From: Diplolepis rosae
Taxonomy: Eukaryota; Arthropoda; Insecta; Hymenoptera; Diplolepididae
Direction: 5' to 3'
Assembly (NCBI GenBank): GCA_030998225.1
Contig: JAPYXD010000608.1
Coordinates: 7,842,501 to 7,906,500, forward strand
Length of the DNA: 64,000 nt
In this document: piece after piece, positions 1 through 11,790 of the stretch
Layout of the letters: the number at the start of each line of letters is the position of its first letter
Position numbering within the stretch: the stretch's first letter is position 1
The notes under the pieces: model-generated
Database searches by the model: none
What the model was told of the DNA's origin: nothing
What the model saw: only the letters and a program-made list of their open reading frames with translations
Translations under genes and position numbers: made by a program

Positions 1-170
1 CTGGAGACACTGCAAACAGCCGCTCCAGCTTCATTTTCAATAAAATAAGGCCCAATGATCCCTCCTGCCCAAAAACCGCGCCAAACAGTTACACGTTGCG
101 GATAGGGAGGCTTTTCAATAATCATTTTTCGGTTTTTCAAGCCCCAAATGCGACAATTTTGCTTTTTATG
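1..170 (-). pseudogene. Tc3-like (IS630/mariner) transposase fragment
   Basis: The minus strand translates without a stop through KQNCRIWG, then VTVWRGFWAGGIIGPYF, the block between the first and second catalytic aspartates of Tc3-like insect transposases, which cut and paste DNA at TA sites. The frame runs off the window start, so the C-terminal side is unseen. On the N-terminal side homology stops at about 163-173, where repeat X begins, so the HTH domains and the first Asp are missing. The family resembles the deleted copy at 61866-62622 but covers a different part of the protein. It is a broken fragment. Family assignment rests on motif recognition, and confidence in that is high. Confidence 0.8.
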
Positions 171-688
171 AAAGTGTCTGTATGTCTGTCTGTAGGTCGT
201 ATACTCGCTAACTCTCAATAGAATTATCAGATTGATTTGAGCTTTGATACACTTTATCTGACCCGAAAAAGTAAGGACAAGTTCGTTAACCAGCCACATC
301 CAATCAAAATTGAGGAATTGAGCACTACTATTGTGTATTTGAAAATAAATTTTTGAAAAAATCAAAAATTTCAATACTGGTTTTTGATAGTGCTCATAAG
401 TCTCTACAAATTATCCTGATAACATTTTTTGATTAAATCAAAATTAGAAATGTTACAGCATATTCAAATTCGAAAAAAGTCAATATCAAAATTCCATTTT
501 CCAGTTAAATTATAAGAGATACGAAAAAACGTTATGATACAATATTATTGAATATATAAAGACCTACAAATTTGAATTGTATCATTGTTTCATAAGATGC
601 ATATTTTTCTTTTTAATTAAAAAAAAAACTATTGAAAATCCAAAATTCAATTTTTTAATGATTATATGTGAAATACCAAAAAAACGTA
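163..688 (+). repeat. Repeat X copy A, segment 1
   Basis: This stretch is collinear with X copy B (2688-4095) and with the reverse complement of copy D (41228-43080). It begins in the GTCT-rich block (about 171-194), followed by a conserved stretch with CGATAGAATTATCAGATT-like sequence and degenerate AT-rich repeats of roughly 140 bp. The true 5' end of X is missing; the copy starts abruptly against the transposase fragment. It continues after the giant insertion at 23168. No coding frame is seen. A DINE-1/Helentron-like origin is possible from the GTCT microsatellite and 3' hairpins, but unproven. Confidence 0.8.
680..688. other. Left 9-bp target duplication of giant element
   Basis: AAAAACGTA immediately precedes the terminus. 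The same nine bases follow the right terminus at 23168-23176, and X copy B has one copy at the equivalent site. Confidence 0.8.
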
Positions 689-1035
689 ATGATATAGAAG
701 TTTGAGACGTCTCAAACCCAAACTTGTGACGAATTTGAGACGAAAAATAAAGAAAGATTCTCATAAGAGACGGAAATTTATCCCTAGATCAGGTAGCGAA
801 AAAATACAATAGAAGCAATAAACAATACCTCTATAAATCAAAAGACTTTTATACCTAATTTCGGGATGACACTTACACGCGTACAACCCTTGGGACACGC
901 GACAATATTTCGACTTCGAGTTAAATAAAAATTACCGCAAAAAACACTACTTATATTTTAACCCTACATGTGCGAAGTCCGCGAAGATTGCATATGTGCA
1001 TATATGCTATAGGACGAATCGTCTCACAACTTCTG
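689..1035 (+). repeat. Left terminal inverted repeat of giant element
   Basis: It matches the reverse complement of 22830-23167 with scattered mismatches and indels. It contains the palindrome TTTGAGACGTCTCAAA at 701-716 and several more GAGACG motifs in its first ~90 bases. Near its inner edge lies CATATGTGCATATATGC. The first array unit starts at its inner edge. Confidence 0.85.
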
Positions 1036-2640
1036 TCGGACCGCTTGAAGTCGAACTCAAAAGCAGGTAGCAGATCATGACAATGGATGCAATAAACTGT
1101 ACGCATGGCGTACTACTAATTGAAAATTAATATTATCCCTCATTAGCCCATGAGATTGAAAATCGTTAAGTTTTCTTGCAAAACACATAATATGAGTGTC
1201 ATGCATGAAATCATAAATATTTGAGAAAATCATGCGTCACTTGCATCCAGAAATATGGTTTTTCCATTAGAATTTCTGTATATGCATTTCTGGATTATTC
1301 AAATTATTTATCAAACAAGTAACTTTTTGAGATTGCGTTACTCTTTGTAAAAGAGTAACATTTCAAGCTCACGTGACTACGGAAGACATGGGGCAAGCCA
1401 TCAGTGTTTTGCGAAGGGAACAAGTGTTGGAGCAAACACTAGTGGCATAAAACTGACTGCCGATATGATACGAGACATTTCCGAAACTCATGTAATAAAT
1501 TGACTTCGTAGACGGTCGAAAGAAACTATGACGTCCTCCTATTCTTTAAAGTTTTAAATGTCCAGCTGATAGACAAAACCTTAACGAAGCGAAAGAATCG
1601 TATTAAAAAGTTCGCGTCGAATGGGAAGTTGGTTTTTTATTAAAAAAAAAAATATATAATTTTCGGGAATTTGGGGTCTATTTGAACGTACAATTGCTCC
1701 GAGCTACAACGGCATTTCTGATTCGTAGTTTAGCATGGATGATAAAGCAATGTTTCAACTTCATATTGCAGAAAAGTATGTCAAGTAAAAGTGCATAGAA
1801 CTTGAGATTTTGCTCTTTTCGCAGTTGCATAAATTCGTCTAACTTGCCAGAAATCAAATTTTCTGAATGCCAGATATGAGACGAAAATCGTCTCACAACT
1901 TCTGTCGGACCGCTTGAAGTCGAACTCAAATGCAGGTAGCAGATCATGACAATGGAAGCAATAAACTGTACGCGTGGCGTACTCTTAATTGAAAATTAAT
2001 ATTATCCCTCATTAGCCCATGAGATAGAAAATCGTTAAGTTTTCTTGCAAAACACATAATATGAGTGTCATGCATGAAATCATAAATATTTGAGAAAATC
2101 ATGCGTCACATGCATTCAGAAATATGGTTTTTCCATTAGAATTTCTGTATATGCATTTCTGGATTATTCAAATTATTTATCAAACAAGTAACTTTTTGAG
2201 ATTGCGTTACTCTTTGTAAAAGAGTAACATTTCAAGCTCACGTGACTACGGAAGACATGGGGCAAGCCATCAGTGATTTGCGAAGGGAACAAGTGTTGGA
2301 GCAAACACTAGTGGCATAAAACTGACTGCCGATATGATACGAGACATTTCCAAAACTCATGTAATAAATTGACTTCGTAGACGGTCGAAAAAAACTATGA
2401 CGTCCTCCTATTCTTTAAAGTTTTAAATCTCTAGCTGATAGAGAAAACCTTTACGAAGCGAAAGAATCGTATTAAAAAGTTCGCGTCGAATGGGAAGTTG
2501 GTTTTTTATTAAAAAAAAATATATAAAATTTTCTGGAATTTGTGGTCTATTTGAATGCTCAATTGCTCCGAGCTAAACGGCATTTCTGATTCTTAGTTTA
2601 GCATGGATGATAAAGCAAAGTTCCAACTTCATTTTGATAT
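1036..2640 (-). repeat. Left-arm array, about 1.9 units of the 868 bp repeat
   Basis: The units lie in reverse orientation relative to the right arm. The landmark CAGATCAT occurs at 1071-1078 and 1940-1947, a spacing of 869 bp. The last unit breaks off near 2640 within the segment that reads CATGCTAAAC in the right arm. A short minus-strand ORF at 1678-1947 is the same frame seen in right-arm units and is not annotated as a gene. Confidence 0.9.
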
Positions 2641-2687
2641 TGCGATATGATGATGGACTCAGAATTAAAACTTCTATGTAGTTTTTT

Positions 2688-4095
2688 ACATTCTCATCAT
2701 GGATGAGAAGGTATTGGTTTTATGTGAAAAATGACTTTCGAAATTTTCATCAAATCTTTACGTTTTGAGACCCCCTGAGTCAGAAAAAATGGTTTTTACG
2801 AAAGTGTCTGTCTGTCTGTCTGTCTGTAGGTCGTGTGCGGCATAACTCTCGATAGAATTATCAGATTGAATTGAGCTTTGGTACACTTTATCGGAGCCGA
2901 AAAAGTAAGTACAAGTTCGTTAACCAGCCACATCTAATCAAAATTGAGGGGTTGAGCACTACTTTTGTGTTTTTGAAAATAATTTTTTGAAAAAATCAAA
3001 AATTTCAATACTGGTTTTAAATAGTGCTCAGAAATGTCTAAAAATTATCCTGATAACATTTTTTGATTAAATCAAAATTAGAAATGTTACAGCATATTCA
3101 AATTCGAGTAAAGTCAATATCAAAATTCCATTTTCCAGTTAAATTATACGAGATACGAAAAAACGTTATGATACAATATTCTTGAATAAATAAAGACCTA
3201 CAAATTTGAATTGTAACATTTTTTCATAAGATGCATATTTTTCTTTTTAATTAAAAAAAAAACTATTGAAAATCCAAAATTCAATTTTTTAACAATAATA
3301 TGTAAAATAAGAAAAAAACGTAAGAATACAAAGTTGTTCGTTTCAAAAAGATCTACAAATTTTGTCTGACGCAGATTCTGATAAAACATATTTTTTGTTT
3401 CAATTCCAAAAAATACGATTAAAATTCAAAAATTCCATTTTTTAGACAAAATATGTGAGATACAAAAAAAACGTTTAGATGGAAAATTGTTTGCCTAAAT
3501 GAGGTTTACAAATTCTCATCAAGACATTTCGGAACAGGATGTATATTTTATGTTTTGATTTTTAATATTTAAAAAATTCGATTTTTTTCACCAAAATAAG
3601 TGAGATACGAAATAAGCGTTGTTCTGCAAAATCGTTTCCTTAAATAAAGTCTACGATTGTTTTTCCTTTTTGAGAGATTTGGAAGAAAATAAATTATTTT
3701 AATCATGTAATTTATTAAAAAGTTACAAAAATGCATACAGAAAATCGAGCGCGAAGCGCGAGTGTCATGATGAGAATGTGTTCCTTAAGGCCGATAGAGC
3801 CTTAAGTAAATTGAATTTCCTGTTTCACTTAAATTCAAAAAGAAATAGAGTGACTTTGAGAAAATGACTAATTTACATCATCTTTAATATCATTAAATTC
3901 GTTTGAGCTTCAGTATTAAATTATAAGAAATAAACTTAAACGTATGCCAAGAGCACAAGACCGAGCGCGAAGCGCGAGGTCCAGAAAGAACGGAGCGCGC
4001 AGCGCGACGATCAAATCGCGCGCCCTAGGCGCGCTCAAACTTGCGAGCTGCGCGCGAAGCGCGCAATGAGAATGTGCCCGCGAAGCGGGCAGATT
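2688..4095 (+). repeat. Repeat X copy B, near full length
   Basis: This is the most complete X copy. It starts ACATTCTCATCATGGATGAG and ends AATGAGAATGTG followed by a CCCGCGAAGCGGG hairpin and a T run. The ends therefore share a short inverted ACATTCTCAT motif. It has a (GTCT)n tract near 2803-2827, then about four degenerate AT-rich repeats (~140 bp; recurring GTGAGATACGAAAAAAACGT), then CpG-rich hairpins. It is uninterrupted and so gives the empty sites for the three insertions in copy A. Confidence 0.8.
3955..4090. repeat. CpG-dense hairpin cluster at the 3' end of X
   Basis: Within AT-rich sequence, this stretch holds consecutive self-complementary motifs: GAGCGCGAAGCGCGAG, GCGCGCCCTAGGCGCGC, GCGCGCGAAGCGCGC and CCCGCGAAGCGGG. 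The same cluster appears in reverse at 41228-41350, and a related single hairpin at 3745-3765 and 27150-27172. The loops are mostly GAA. Function unknown. Confidence 0.8.
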
Positions 4096-6720
4096 TTTTT
4101 TTGTATTTTTCTTTAGTCCACGTAATTGATTGTCATTAAATTCGATTAAAATCTATTCAATTGCTTGGAGTTCATATACTCATTTCCTCACCACCCATGA
4201 GGTAGAGTATTTCTTGGTGCGTTTTATTATTTAGTGGTTTCCCCTTTAGGCCTATTCCACTCATTCGTATATGAAATTGTAGTTACAGGTATATACCACA
4301 AAGGAGCACATAAACCATCTGTGAGTCTTAATTTTCTTCACGTATGCTATTTTGACTATAATACATCTTAAAATAGAGAAAATATGTCCTATTCATACTT
4401 TCTTCTTAAATTTCTCAAAAGGGATTGTAATCTTTCATTAATATCTAAGTATTATTTAAAATTTAATGCTTGAACTTGAAGTATTTTTTGCTATGACCTA
4501 TTTTTTCTGATATAAGTATGTACTATAGCCATATATTTATGATTTCATGCATGACACTCATATTATGTGTTTTGCAAGAAAACTTAACGATTTTCAATCT
4601 CATGGGCTAATGAGGGATAATATTAATTTTCAATTAGGAGTACGCCACGCGTACAGTTCATTGCTTCCATTGTCATGATCTACTACCTGCTTTTGAGTTC
4701 GACTTCATGCGGTACGACAGAAGTTGTGAGACGATTTTAGTCTCATATCTGGCATTCAGAAAATTTTATTTCTGGCAAGTTAGACGAATTTATGCAACTG
4801 CGAAAAGAGCAAAATCTCAAGTTCTATGCACATTTACATGACATACTTTTCTGCAATATGAAGTTGAAACTTTGCTTTATCATCCATGCTAAACTACGTA
4901 TCAGAAATGCCATTGTAGCTCGGAGCAATTGAGCGTTCAAATAGACCTCAAATTCCCGAAAATTATATATTTTTTTTTTAATAAAAAACCAACTTCCAAT
5001 TCGACGCGAACTTTTTAATACGATTCTTTCGCTTCGTTAAGGTTTTCTCTATCAGCTAGAGATTTAAAACTTTAAAGAATAGGAGGACGTCATAGTTTTT
5101 TTCGACCGTCTACGAAGTCAATTTATTACATGAGTTTTGGAAATGTCTCGTATCATATCGGCAGTCAGTTTTATGCCACTAGTGTTTGCTCCAACACTTG
5201 TTCCCTTCGCAAAACACTGATGGCTTGCCCCATGTCTTCCGTAGTCACGTGAGCTTGAAATGTTACTCTTTTACAAAGAGTAACGCAATCTCAAAAAGTT
5301 ACTTGTTTGATAAATAATTTGAATAATCCAGAAATGCATATACAGAAATTCTAATGGAAAAACCATATTTCTGAATGCAAGTGACGCATGATTTTCTCAA
5401 ATATTTATGATTTCATGCATGACACTCATATTATGTGTTTTGCAAGAAAACTTAACGATTTTCAATCTCATGGGCTAATGAGGGATAATATTAATTTTCA
5501 ATTAAGAGTACGCCACGCGTACAGTTTATTGCTTCCATTGTCATGATCTGCTACCTGCTTTTGAGTTCGACTTCAAGCGGTCCGACAGAAGTTGTGAGAC
5601 GATTTTCGTCTCATATCTGGCATTCAGAAAATTTGATTTCTGGCAAGTTAGACGAATTTATGCAACTGCGAAAAGAGCAAAATCTCAAGTTCTATGCACT
5701 TTTACTTGACATACTTTTCTGCAATATGAAGTTGAAACTTTGCTTTATCATCCATGCTAAACTACAGAATCAGAAATGCCGTTGTAGCTCGGAGCAATTG
5801 TACGTTCAAATAGACCCCAAATTCCCGAAAATTTTATATTTTTTTATTGAATAAAAAACCAACTTACCATTCGACGCGAACTTTTTAATACGATTCTTTC
5901 GCTTCGTTAAGGTTTTGTCTATCAGCTGGACATTTAAAACTTTAAAGAATAGGAGGACGTCATAGTTTTTTTCGACCGTCTACGAAGTCAATTTATTACA
6001 TGAGTTTTGGAAATGTCTCGTATCATATCGGCAGTCAGTTTTATGCCACTAGTGTTTGCTCCAACACTTGTTCCCTTCGCAAAACACTGATGGCTTGCCC
6101 CATGTCTTCCGTAGTCACGTGAGCTTGAAATGTTACTCTTTTTACAAAGAGTAACGCAATCTCAAAAAGTTACTTGTTTGATAAATAATTTGAATAATCC
6201 AGAAATGCATATACAGAAATTCTAATGGAAAAACCATATTTCTGAATGCATGTGACGCATGATTTTCTCAAATATTCATGATTTCATGCATGACACTCAT
6301 ATTATGTGTTTTGCAAGAAAACTTAACGATTTTCTATCTCATGGGCTAATGAGGGATAATATTAATTTTCAATTAAGAGTACGCCACGCGTACAGTTTAT
6401 TGCTTCCATTGTCATGATCTGCTACCTGCTTTTGAGTTCGACTTCAAGCGGTCCGACAGAAGTTGTGAGACGATTTTTCGTCTCATATCTGGCATTCAGA
6501 AAATTTGATTTCTGGCAAGTTAGACGAATTTATGCAACTGCGAAAAGAGCAAAATCTCAAGTTCTATGCACTTTTACTTGACATACTTTTCTGCAATATG
6601 AAGTTGAAACTTTGCTTTATCATCCATGCTAAACTACGAATCAGAAATGCCGTTTAGCTCGGAGCAATTGAGCATTCAAATAGACCACAAATTCCAGAAA
6701 ATTTTATATTTTTTCTTTAA

Positions 6721-7078
6721 GGCCATGGACCAACCTGGTCACGTGACTAGATTCCTACTTTACCGGCATTTCAGTTTGTGTAACCCCATTTCTATAAAAA
6801 TTGAGAAAAGTAACTGAAAATTTGTAGAATCAAATAAAATACATTATTATAGGTCTCTCTGGTCATAAATGTTCATAATTATGAAAAAAAATTTCTTTGC
6901 AAACATTTTTTTTTTATAATTATAAACATTTATAACCAGACAGACTTGCCTTTGTGCATTTCATTTACTCTCACAAATTATCAACTTATTATCTCATTTT
7001 TTACAGAAATGGGGTTACACAAATGGAAAATGATGATAAGGTAGGAATCTAATCACGTGATCCGGTTGGTCCATGGCC
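6721..7078. mobile_element. TTAA-flanked MITE in an array unit (copy 1)
   Basis: It starts GGCCATGGACCAACC and ends GGTTGGTCCATGGCC, with TTAA at 6717-6720 and 7079-7082. Other units carry a single TTAA there (TTTCTTTAATA), so the 4-bp duplication is visible directly. The TTAA target suggests piggyBac- or Kolobok-type mobilisation. It is noncoding; ORFs crossing it are chance. Confidence 0.9.
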
Positions 7079-10000
7079 TTAATAAAAAACCAACTTCCCA
7101 TTCGACGCGAACTGCTTAATACGATTCTTTCGCTTCGTAAAGGTTTTCTCTATCAGCTAGAGATTTAAAACTTTAAAGAATAGGAGGACGTCATAGTTTT
7201 TTTCGACCGTCTATGAAGTCAATTTATTACATGAGTTTTGGAAATGTCTCGTATCATATCGGCAGTCAGTTTTATGCCACTAGTGTTTGCTCCAACACTT
7301 GTTCCCTTCGCAAAACACTGATGGCTTGCCCCATGTCTGCCGTAGTCACGTGAGCTTGAAATGTTACTCTATTACAAAGAGTAACGCAATCTCAAAAAGT
7401 TACTTGTTTGATAAATAATTTGAATAATCCAGAAATGCATATACAGAAATTCTAATGGAAAAAACATATTTCTGAATGCAAGTGACGCATGATTTTCTCA
7501 AATATTTATGATTTCATGCATGACACTCATATTATGTGTTTTGCAAGAAAACTTAACGATTTTCAATCTCATGGGCTAATGAGGGATAATATTAATTTTC
7601 AATTAAGAGTACGCCACGCGTACAGTTTATTGCTCCCATTGTCATGATCTGCTACCTGCTTTTGAGTTCGACTTCAAGCGGTCCGACAGAAGTTGTGAGA
7701 CGATTTTCGTCTCATATCTGGCAATTCAGAAAAATTTGATTTCTGGCAAGTTAGACGAATTTATGTAACTGCGAAAAGAGCAAAATCTCAAGTTCTATGC
7801 ACATTTACATGACATATTTTTCTGCAATATGAAGTTGAAAGTTTGCTTTATCATCCATGCTAAACTACGAATCAGAAATGCCGTTTAGCTCGGAGCAATT
7901 GAGCATTCAAATAGACCACAAATTCCAGAAAATTTTATATTTTTTTTTGAATAAAAAACCAACTTACCATTCGACGCGAACTTTTTAATACGATTCTTTC
8001 GCTTCGTTAAGGTTTAGTCTATCAGCTGGACATTTAAAACTTTAAGGAATAGGAGGATGTCATAGTTTTTTTCGACCGTCTACGAAGTCAATTTATTACA
8101 TGAGTTTTGGAAATGTCTCGTATCATATCGGCAGTCAGTTTTATGCCACTAGTGTTTGCTCCAACACTTGTTCCCTTCGCAAAACACTGATGTCTTGCCC
8201 CATGTCTTCCGTAGTCACGTGAGCTTGAAATGTTACTCTTTTACAAAGAGTAACGCAATCTCAAAAAGTTACTTGTTTGATAAATAATTTGAATAATCCA
8301 GAAATGCATATACAGAAATTCTAATGGAAAAACCATATTTCTGAATGCATGTGACGCATGATTTTCTCAAATATTTATGATTTCATGCATGACACTCATA
8401 TTATGTGTTTTGCAAGAAAAACTTAACGATTTTCTATCTCATGGGCTAATGAGGGATAATATTAATTTTCAATTAAGAGTACGCCACGCGTACAGTTTAT
8501 TGCTTCCATTGTCATGATCTGCTACCTGCTTTTGAGTTCGACTTCAAGCGGTCCGACAGAAGTTGTGAGACGATTTTCGTCTCATATCTGGCATTCAGAA
8601 AATTTGATTTCTGGCAAGTTAGACGAATTTATGCAACTGCGAAAAGAGCAAAATCTCAAGTTCTATGCACTTTTACTTGACATACTTTTCTGCAATATGA
8701 AGTTGAAACTTTGCTTTATCATCCATGCTAAACTACGAATCAGAAATGCCGTTTAGCTCGGAGCAATTGAGAATTCAAATAGACCACAAATTCCAGAAAA
8801 TTTTATATTTTGTTTTTTGAATAAAAAACCAACTTACCATTCGACGCGAACTTTTTAATACGATTCTTTCGCTTCGTAAAGGTTTTCTCTATCAGCTAGA
8901 GATTTAAAACTTTAAAGAATAGGAGGACGTCATAGTTTTTTTCGACCGTCTATGAAGTCAATTTATTACATGAGTTTTGGAAATGTCTCGCATCATATCG
9001 GCAGTCAGTTTTATGCCACTAGTGTTTGCTCCAACACTTGTTCCCTTCTGCAAAACACTGATGGCTTGCCCCATGTCTTCCGTAGTCACGTGAGCTTGAA
9101 ATGTTACTCTTTTACAAAGAGTAACGCAATCTCAAAAAAGTTACTTGTTTGATAAATAATTTGAATAATCCAGAAATGCATATACAGAAATTCTAATGGA
9201 AAAACCATATTTCTGAATGCATGTGACGCATGATTTTCTCAAATATTTATGATTTCATGCATGACACTCATATTATGTGTTTTGCAAGAAAACTTAACGA
9301 TTTTCTATCTCATGGGCTAATGAGGGATAATATTAATTTTCAATTAAGAGTACGCCACACGTACAGTTTATTGCTCCCATTGTCATGATCTGCTACCTGC
9401 TTTTTGAGTTCGACTTCAAGCGGTCCGACAGAAGTTGTGAGACGATTTTCGTCTCATATCTGGCATTCAGAATATTTGATTTCTGGCAAGTTAGACGAAT
9501 TTATGCAACTGCGAAAAGAGCAAAATCTCAAGTTCTATGCACTTTTACTTGACATCCTTTTCTGCAATATGAAGTTGAAACTTTGCTTTATCATCCATGC
9601 TAAACTACGAATCAGAAATGCCGTTTAGCTCGGAGCAATTGAGCATTCAAATAGACCACAAATTCCAGAAAATTGTATATTTTTTCTTTAATAAAAAACC
9701 AACTTCCCATTCGACGCGAACTGCTTAATACGATTCTTTCGCTTCGTAAAGGTTTTCTCTATCAGCTAGAGATTTAAAGCTTTAAGGAAGAGGAGGACGT
9801 CATAGTTTTTTTCGACCGTCTATGAAGTCAATTTATTACATGAGTTTTGGAAATGTCTCGTATCATATCGGCAGTCAGTTTTATGCCACTAGTGTTTGCT
9901 CCAACACTTGTTCCCTTCGCAAAACACTGATGGCTTGCCCCATGTCTTCCGTAGTCACGTGAGAGTGAAATGTTACTCTTTTACAAAGAGTAACGCAATC

Positions 10001-11430
10001 TCAATAAGTTACTTGTTTGATAAATAATTTGAATAATGCAGAAAATGCATATACAGAAATTCTAATGGAAAAACTATATTTCTGAATGCAAGTGACGCAT
10101 GATTTTCTCAAATATTTATGATTTCATGCATGACACTCATATTATGTGTTTTGCAAGAAAACTTAACGATTTTCTATCTCATGGGCTAATGAGGGATAAT
10201 ATTAATTTTCAATTAAGAGTACGCCACGCGTACAGTTTATTGCTTCCATTGTCATGATCTGCTACCTGCTTTTGAGTTCGACTTCAAGCGGTCCGACAGA
10301 AGTTGTGAGACGATTTTCGTCTCATATCTGGCATTCAGAAAATTTGATTTGTGGCAAGTTAGACGAATTTATGCAACTGCGAAAAGAGCAAAATCTCAAG
10401 TTCTATGCACTTTTACTTGACATACTTTTCTGCAATATGAAGTTGAAAGTTTGCTTTATCATCCATGCTAAACTACGAATCAGAAATGCCGTTTAGCTCG
10501 GAGCAATTGAGCATTCAAATAGACCACAAATTCCAGAAAATTTTATATTTTTTTTTTTGAATAAAAAACCAACTTACCATTCGACGCGAACTTTTTAATA
10601 CGATTCTTTCGCTTCGTTAAGGTTTTGTCTATCAGCTGGACATTTAAAACTTTAAAGAATAGGAGGACGTCATAGTTTTTTTCGACCGTCTACGAAGTCA
10701 ATTTATTACATGAGTTTTGGAAATGTCTCGTATCATATCGGCAGTCAGTTTTATGCCACTAGTGTTTGCTCCAACACTTGTTCCCTTCGCAAAACACTGA
10801 TGGCTTGCCCCAGGTCTTCCGTAGTCACGTGAGCTTGAAATGTTACTCTTTTACAAAGAGTAACGCAATCTCAAAAAGTTACTTGTTTGATAAATAATTT
10901 GAATAATCCAGAAATGCATATACAGAAATTCTAATGGAAAAACCATATTTCTGAATGCATGTGACGCATGATTTTCTCAAATATTTATGATTTCATGCAT
11001 GACACTCATATTATGTGTTTTGCAAGAAAACTTAACGATTTTCTATCTCATGGGCTAATGAGGGATAATATTAATTTTCAATTAAGAGTACGCCACGCGT
11101 ACAGTTTATTGCTTCCATTGTCATGATCTGCTACCTGCTTTTGAGTTCGACTTCAAGCGGTCCGACAGAAGTTGTGAGACGATTTTCGTCTCATATCTGG
11201 CATTCAGAAAATTTGATTTCTGGCAAGTTAGACGAATTTATGCAACTGCGAAATGAGCAAAATCTCAAGTTCTATGCACTTTTACTTGACATACTTTTCT
11301 GCAATATGAAGTTGAAACTTTGCTTTATCATCCATGCTAAACTACGAATCAGAAAATGCCGTTTAGCTCGGAGCAATTGAGCATTCAAATAGACCACAAA
11401 TTCCAGAAAATTTTATATTTTTTTCTTTAA

Positions 11431-11790
11431 GGCCATGGACCAACCTGGTCACGTGACTAGATTCCTACTTTACCGGCATTTCAGTTTGTGTAGCCCCATT
11501 TCTATAAAAATTGAGAAAAGTAACTGAAAATTTGTAAAAATCAAAGAAAATACATTATTATAGGTCTCTCTGGTCATAAATGTTCATAATTATGAAAAAA
11601 AATTTCTTTGCAAACATTTTTTTTTTTATAATTATAAACATTTATAACCAGACAGACTTGCCTTTGTGCATTTCATTTACTCTCACAAATTATCAACTTA
11701 TTATCTCATTTTTTACAGAAATGGGGTTACACAAATGGAAAATGATGATAAGGTAGGAATCTAATCACGTGATCCGGTTGGTCCATGGCC
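11431..11790. mobile_element. TTAA-flanked MITE in an array unit (copy 2)
   Basis: It is nearly identical to copy 1, sits at the same position of the unit, and is flanked by TTAA at 11427-11430 and 11791-11794. An identical site and flanking variants indicate that it was copied with the surrounding units rather than inserted twice. Confidence 0.9.

Larger units (their letters stand above)
2641..4533. other. Loop of the giant element
   Basis: This is the spacer between the inverted arms. It consists of about 50 bp of unassigned sequence, X copy B, and about 440 bp (4096-4533) of unassigned AT-rich sequence with no recognisable gene. Because X is common elsewhere in the window, X-B may be a later insertion into the loop rather than an original part of the element. 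Confidence 0.7.

Noticed and set aside
6626..6817. 63-codon ORF spanning an array unit and a MITE
   Set aside because: The frame crosses an insertion boundary, so it is a chance fusion.
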